Below, in pieces: positions 61,851 through 64,000 of a stretch of 64,000 nt of DNA. The notes under the pieces were generated by a model. The model was not told where the DNA came from and did no database searches. It saw nothing but the letters and a program-made list of their open reading frames with translations. Positions within the stretch are counted from its first letter, which is position 1; every line of letters starts with the position of its first letter. A program made the position numbers and the translations under genes. The DNA is from JANRLL01 sp033762715 (GTDB lineage Bacteria; Pseudomonadota; Alphaproteobacteria; Rickettsiales; SXRF01), in the NCBI GenBank assembly GCA_033762715.1, contig JANRLL010000007.1, forward strand, positions 104,768 through 168,767. Reading direction: 5' to 3'.

Positions 61851-63542
61851 TTATGCCACCTGCGCTTCCTGTCCCTGCATTGCGGAAAGGTCATGCACCT
61901 TGCCTTCGATGACGGCGTAGGTGTTTCCGGCTTCTTTCGCGGCGAGATCGGGAGCGTTTTCTTCGGGGCGTTTGGCCATGCAGACCAGCGCGGGGATGCC
62001 GGAAGAGATAATCATCGACATCAGGCAACCGCGATTTCTGCGGTCATTTATTTCATCCATGTCATCAATCACCATGAGATCGGACTGATCTGCCTTGGCA
62101 ATGGCGACTTGCAGCAACACGCGCACGGCATATCGGGCGGAGCGTGATAGCAGGTGATATGGGCGGTTGCCGCGCCAAGGGTTCAAATCACCGTCCAGCC
62201 ATACCACTTCACTGTTGAGCATATTGGATAATGGCTTCAGCACCTGATCGTTGAAGGCCTTTAGTTGCTCGTCGAGTTTTGCCTTGCGCACGCCGTTCTG
62301 GTGAAGCGCAGCAACCAGTTCCTTTTGGGTCAGGATGGATTCGTAAGTAGCGCGGGCGCGTTGCACGGCATTGAACATATCCAGCCGACGTTCCGCACGT
62401 TCCAATGACTTTTTCGCAGAGCCTGAATCCTGCTCGGCAATCGGCACTTCGGTGATGGATTCCAATTTCGTCTTGGCATCCTGCGAGGCTTTAAGCTGAT
62501 GCTGTGCGACGACCAGTTTTTCTTTCGCTTGATTCACCGCACTGGCAGCATCTTTCAGTGCCTTGCCTAATCGATGATACTCTTCCTGCTGCTCCGGTGT
62601 TTGCAGCGCGGCGCGCACCAGTTGCCTTTCGCCCAGCAAATCTTCAGAGGCTTGAAGCATCAGCTCGGTGCCGCACTCAGGGCAGTTTAGCGTATGGCCG
62701 TCAGCGGTGGGTATCGCCGCAAGCTGCTGTGAAAGTTGTCGCAGTGAGGCCTCAGCATCGGCCAGTGCAGTTGTTGCTGTGGAAACCGCCTGAGTGCTTT
62801 CATCGATTTTTGCCGCCTGTGCTTCAAGCTGTGAGCGGTCAAATGCAATCGCACCTTCCGACTTGAGCGCATCTTCAAACGCTTTGTTGCACTCGGCAAA
62901 GGCTATTTCCAGCTGTGAACGATCAGCACGCTCCAGCTCAGGCTCCCATGCGGCGGGTCGCCAGTCGCCAGCGGTGGATACATTCCAGCGGGATTCACCC
63001 GTGATGTGCTTCCACTTGCCTGTCAGCTCGGCTTCTTCGCTTTTTGCCGTCGAATGCGCTTCTTCCCAACCTGATTCCTGAATCTGCTTCCAGATTTCTT
63101 CCAGTTTCGGGTCAAGGCTCTTTGGCAATACAAGCTGCAAATCTTTGAGCGTGGGTTCTGCTTTCAGCAAACGTATGAAATAGGCAACGCGCTCGGCTGC
63201 GGAGAGCTGGAATATCGTGCGAAGCCCTACGGCAAACTCAGAAGCCGTGATCGGCTTGCCTTGGCCGGTGGTTTTGAATTCCGCCAGTGGCCATGAGATT
63301 TCAGAGGTTACGCCGTTGTGTGACAGCATGACCTTACCGCTTTTGGCCAGATCATTGACCAGCTGCTTCGCGTCCTTCTTGGCGATGTTTTTTGGCAAAG
63401 GCTGCTGCGCTGATGCAAGTGCTACAGCTTGCGCGATGCTGGACTTGCCGTTTTCATTTTCGCCAACCAGTAATGCGATGGGCGCAATGTCAAAGCTCGC
63501 TTCCTGAACTTTGCGGAAATTGTGAATCGTGACGTTAATCAT
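61851..63542 (-). CDS. Rad50/SbcC-like AAA ATPase
   Basis: A 563-residue SMC-type ATPase: Walker A GENENGKSS (27-35), coiled coils on both sides of a single CPECG (C287, C290) that resembles a Rad50 zinc hook, and a C-terminal Walker B LMVIDDMDEIN. The ABC signature is not obvious. It starts by TAATG overlap with the upstream RecT-like gene and is followed by int, 21 bases away. Phage gp46-type recombination ATPases are the closest concept; no Mre11-like nuclease is visible here. Confidence 0.82.
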   Translation of the reverse strand: MINVTIHNFRKVQEASFDIAPIALLVGENENGKSSIAQAVALASAQQPLPKNIAKKDAKQLVNDLAKSGKVMLSHNGVTSEISWPLAEFKTTGQGKPITASEFAVGLRTIFQLSAAERVAYFIRLLKAEPTLKDLQLVLPKSLDPKLEEIWKQIQESGWEEAHSTAKSEEAELTGKWKHITGESRWNVSTAGDWRPAAWEPELERADRSQLEIAFAECNKAFEDALKSEGAIAFDRSQLEAQAAKIDESTQAVSTATTALADAEASLRQLSQQLAAIPTADGHTLNCPECGTELMLQASEDLLGERQLVRAALQTPEQQEEYHRLGKALKDAASAVNQAKEKLVVAQHQLKASQDAKTKLESITEVPIAEQDSGSAKKSLERAERRLDMFNAVQRARATYESILTQKELVAALHQNGVRKAKLDEQLKAFNDQVLKPLSNMLNSEVVWLDGDLNPWRGNRPYHLLSRSARYAVRVLLQVAIAKADQSDLMVIDDMDEINDRRNRGCLMSMIISSGIPALVCMAKRPEENAPDLAAKEAGNTYAVIEGKVHDLSAMQGQEAQVA

Positions 63543-64000
63543 TAGAAACCTCCATAGTTAAATGATGCGGGATGTCCTGGCGGTGGGCCGTCAGGTTGTG
63601 CCAAGGGCGACTTTTGGCTGTTGCCGTTGGATTTACTGGGAACGGGCTGCGCTTCAGGCTTACCGCCTAAATCCAGCGTCGGAATGGGCTTATCGCTGGG
63701 CTGCGGGAGTGCCGCGCGCTGTTGCTGCGCAGAGAACGCATCAAAGACTTCATGCTCGTCTTTTGCGTCCACCACGGCTTTGAAATCCGCTTGCCCAACA
63801 TCCGAGAGGCTATCGATTTCAGCGGCGATGCTGACCTGCGTGTCGAGATCGCTCACTTTCGCCAGCCGCTTGATGGCGGGTTTGGCGCACATGATGTCTT
63901 CCCACTTCACCCACGGCGTATCAGCGAGTTTTGCCTTGGCTTTATCGAGTTCCACCTTGTTGTTTTTCTTCTCCGCCTGTTCGACGCTCTTCACCAATGA
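63542..64000 (-). CDS. RecT-like single-strand annealing protein, C-terminal part
   Basis: The frame is open at the right edge; about 152 residues are visible. TPWVKWEDIMCAKPAIKRLAKV resembles the W-x-MA-KT-IRRLAK region of RecT-family annealing proteins, and the rest is an acidic then Pro/Gln/Gly-rich tail ending FNYGGF. It overlaps the ATPase start. RecT next to an SbcC-like ATPase would form a recombination module of the element. The identification rests on one motif. Confidence 0.5.
   Translation of the reverse strand, partial: SLVKSVEQAEKKNNKVELDKAKAKLADTPWVKWEDIMCAKPAIKRLAKVSDLDTQVSIAAEIDSLSDVGQADFKAVVDAKDEHEVFDAFSAQQQRAALPQPSDKPIPTLDLGGKPEAQPVPSKSNGNSQKSPLAQPDGPPPGHPASFNYGGF

Noticed and set aside
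1..64000. CRISPR arrays and rRNA genes
   Set aside because: No regularly spaced short repeats, cas genes or rRNA-like sequence seen anywhere in the window.

Overview
The window reads as chromosomal DNA from an alphaproteobacterium. The evidence is gene order and family content: lgt-midA-pgeF-ilvE, tldD divergent from a coxB/coxA/ctaB/ctaG/coxC operon with a CoxF-like small protein, rplU-rpmA-obgE-proB-proA-rsfS-rlmH, and gpmI-envC-ctpA-polysaccharide deacetylase-rppH. I cannot place it to genus. Base composition looks intermediate in the core and more AT-rich in several accessory genes.

Layout. 1-24.6 kb is dense core: phospholipid and lipoprotein synthesis (pgsA, lgt), amino acid and purine-related genes (ilvE, pgeF), an outer-membrane barrel, the terminal oxidase operon, malic enzyme, mutS, coaBC, dut and a sulfur block (Rrf2 regulator, cysK, MoeB-like enzyme). 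24.6-33.9 kb is accessory and partly decaying: a GH3 enzyme with a changed catalytic motif, a methyltransferase next to an FAD oxidoreductase fused to a RelA/SpoT-type HD hydrolase, a damaged lipoamide-dehydrogenase-like gene, a GAF/histidine kinase/receiver hybrid and a dead outer-membrane barrel gene. 33.9-44.2 kb is a divergent pair of seven-gene operons. Leftward: BI-1, small ORF, ExoD, KdpD-like, KdpE-like, SOUL, SbtA-like bicarbonate permease. Rightward: two small proteins, zinc ribbon, TerC, DUF533, DctA-type symporter, and a one-domain voltage-gated channel with a TLEGWAD filter. It looks like an ion-homeostasis and stress island.

44.2-46.2 kb holds a structured leader, a decayed small ORF, a hydrolase split exactly at a dnaX-type slippery heptamer, and tRNA-Ser(CGA). 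46.2-58.7 kb is core again: ribosome assembly, proline synthesis, phosphate regulation, glycolysis, envelope and septal cell-wall genes and RNA 5'-end processing. 58.7-64 kb is mobile: a truncated deoxynucleoside-kinase gene, a homing-type HNH gene between two gapless 142-bp direct repeats that each end in a tRNA-3'-end-like sequence, a tRNA-Leu 3' fragment (probable att site), a tyrosine integrase, a Rad50/SbcC-like ATPase and a RecT-like annealing protein that runs off the right edge.

The strongest candidates for something new are the FAD-HD fusion with its methyltransferase, the HNH repeat cassette at the tRNA-derived site, the channel with a calcium-type filter inside the ion island, and the in-phase slippery site in the hydrolase. 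Coordinates, motifs and residue positions were read by hand. No database search was run, so family names rest on motif recognition.
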